Shown piece after piece: positions 63,412-64,000 of a stretch of DNA of 64,000 nucleotides. This DNA comes from Edaphobacter modestus. GTDB lineage: Bacteria; Acidobacteriota; Terriglobia; Terriglobales; Acidobacteriaceae. The position numbers and the translations under genes are program-made. Location: assembly GCF_004217555.1 (NCBI RefSeq), contig NZ_SHKW01000008.1, positions 1 through 64,000 of the forward strand, given 5' to 3'. The notes below the pieces were generated by a model that was not told the DNA's origin, did not search any database, and saw only the letters and a list, made by a program, of their open reading frames with translations. Position 1 is the stretch's first letter. Each line of letters begins with the position of its first letter.

Positions 63412-64000
63412 TCAATTTGGCAGAGGGCAATTGTCGTCCCAGGCGTAGTCGATGTCTAGATTAGCGGGAACACGTTTGAGATATCGGATCTCCTTCATCG
63501 CAAGAACCGGTTCAATGAAGTTTGCGAACTTTCCGCTCCGATGCTTCTTGAGAAGATCGACAGAAAGGTGAATTCTGGTCGCCTCTTTTCGGAAGTTCAC
63601 ATCCCTAACGAAATGTGGCTGAGCTTCCTCGACGTTGGGAAAATTGATTTCATTGTCGGCACAATACTGCACGAAAGTCTGCCCTGACTCCACATCAAGG
63701 TCCATCTCGATCGACTCTTGCCATCGATCGAAGAAATATACGGCGTTGTTCTGGTCGTAGACATCCAGCCACCCATTCATGGTGCTTAGAAGGACTATGT
63801 AGAAGGCCCTGCCTAAACCAGCATGTGCGTTCTCAAGCTGTTCCAAAAGAGCACCGATGCAGAGGAATCCGCAGCCGTCCGACGTTTCGAGCAGGATGAA
63901 GAGATCGCCTTTCTTCTTCAGCTCAAGCCCTTGAAGTTCATCGACTATGGCAAAGTCGATAGTGACGATGTTGTTCAGTTCGGACGACCCGAGTTCCGCG
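63412..64000 (-). CDS. probable PRTRC system protein F, partial at the right edge
   Basis: The frame is open to the window edge (about 195 residues visible, further upstream: ELNNIVTIDFAIVDELQGLE, LKKKGDLFILLETSD). GALLEQLENAHAGLGRAFYI and DQNNAVYFFDRWQE have the arrangement of PRTRC F proteins (short helices, then a Y/F-W-rich segment), but similarity is weak. Position next to protein B supports it. Alternatively an unrelated plasmid protein. Confidence 0.5.
   Translation of the reverse strand, partial: AELGSSELNNIVTIDFAIVDELQGLELKKKGDLFILLETSDGCGFLCIGALLEQLENAHAGLGRAFYIVLLSTMNGWLDVYDQNNAVYFFDRWQESIEMDLDVESGQTFVQYCADNEINFPNVEEAQPHFVRDVNFRKEATRIHLSVDLLKKHRSGKFANFIEPVLAMKEIRYLKRVPANLDIDYAWDDNCPLPN

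Overview
The window reads as accessory DNA from an Acidobacteriota bacterium (Terriglobia-like: Granulicella, Edaphobacter, Terriglobus and relatives), probably a large plasmid or an integrated conjugative element rather than core chromosome. The phylum call rests on three PadR-regulator plus ADOP-type permease pairs, a very large Oar-like TonB-dependent receptor with a carboxypeptidase-regulatory-like N-terminus, and several secreted families typical of this group. The plasmid/ICE call rests on PRTRC genes (protein B, ThiF-like, probably F), an ArdC antirestriction gene, a second sliding clamp (dnaN), a plasmid fertility-inhibition-factor relative, DUF1173, DUF6573, DUF6874 and XF1762 family genes, and many truncated genes and transposon ends. 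No rRNA, tRNA or CRISPR array was found.

Layout. 1-2.1 kb: PadR/ADOP pair 1, running off the left edge. 2.6-3.5 kb: a frameshifted secreted-protein pseudogene. 3.59-7.18 kb: PadR/ADOP pair 2 enclosed by 39-bp Tn3-type inverted repeats and a 5-bp target duplication, with no transposase. 7.2-7.7 kb: a dead IS30 transposase. 7.8-16.8 kb: hypothetical genes, a DUF1643 gene, an rnhB-dinG pair, two truncated PAPS-reductase-like genes, multi-repeat transposon ends, and a BlaI repressor driving a BlaR1/leucine-rich-repeat chimera. 16.9-28.6 kb: HNH endonuclease, plasmid-type small proteins, a TPR protein, a DUF4236 protein, a Myb/SANT-like DNA-binding protein, a leishmanolysin-type metallopeptidase. 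28.7-32.8 kb: a membrane protein / DUF1173 / SF2 helicase operon.

32.93-37.85 kb is bounded by degenerate TGTCA-type inverted repeats and carries an orphan, frameshifted tniQ plus cargo; its right end abuts a 3' fragment of rnhB, followed by fragments of nrdJ and a permease. 38.6-46.8 kb: hypothetical and plasmid genes, the TonB receptor and an XF1762 gene. 47-50.6 kb: a small alarmone synthetase, a VapBC-like toxin-antitoxin pair and a 34-bp perfect palindrome.

50.8-64 kb is a largely leftward block: dnaN, small plasmid proteins, PRTRC ThiF, ardC, PRTRC B and a probable PRTRC F. ardC is split exactly in two by a 5.79-kb insertion (56445-62232) that carries a dead serine recombinase, PadR/ADOP pair 3 and a secreted thioredoxin-fold protein; removing the insertion and one copy of the TGCGA direct repeat restores a 293-codon reading frame. 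The recurring theme is that PadR/ADOP modules, which have no transposase of their own, sit inside at least two unrelated mobile contexts in one 64-kb stretch.
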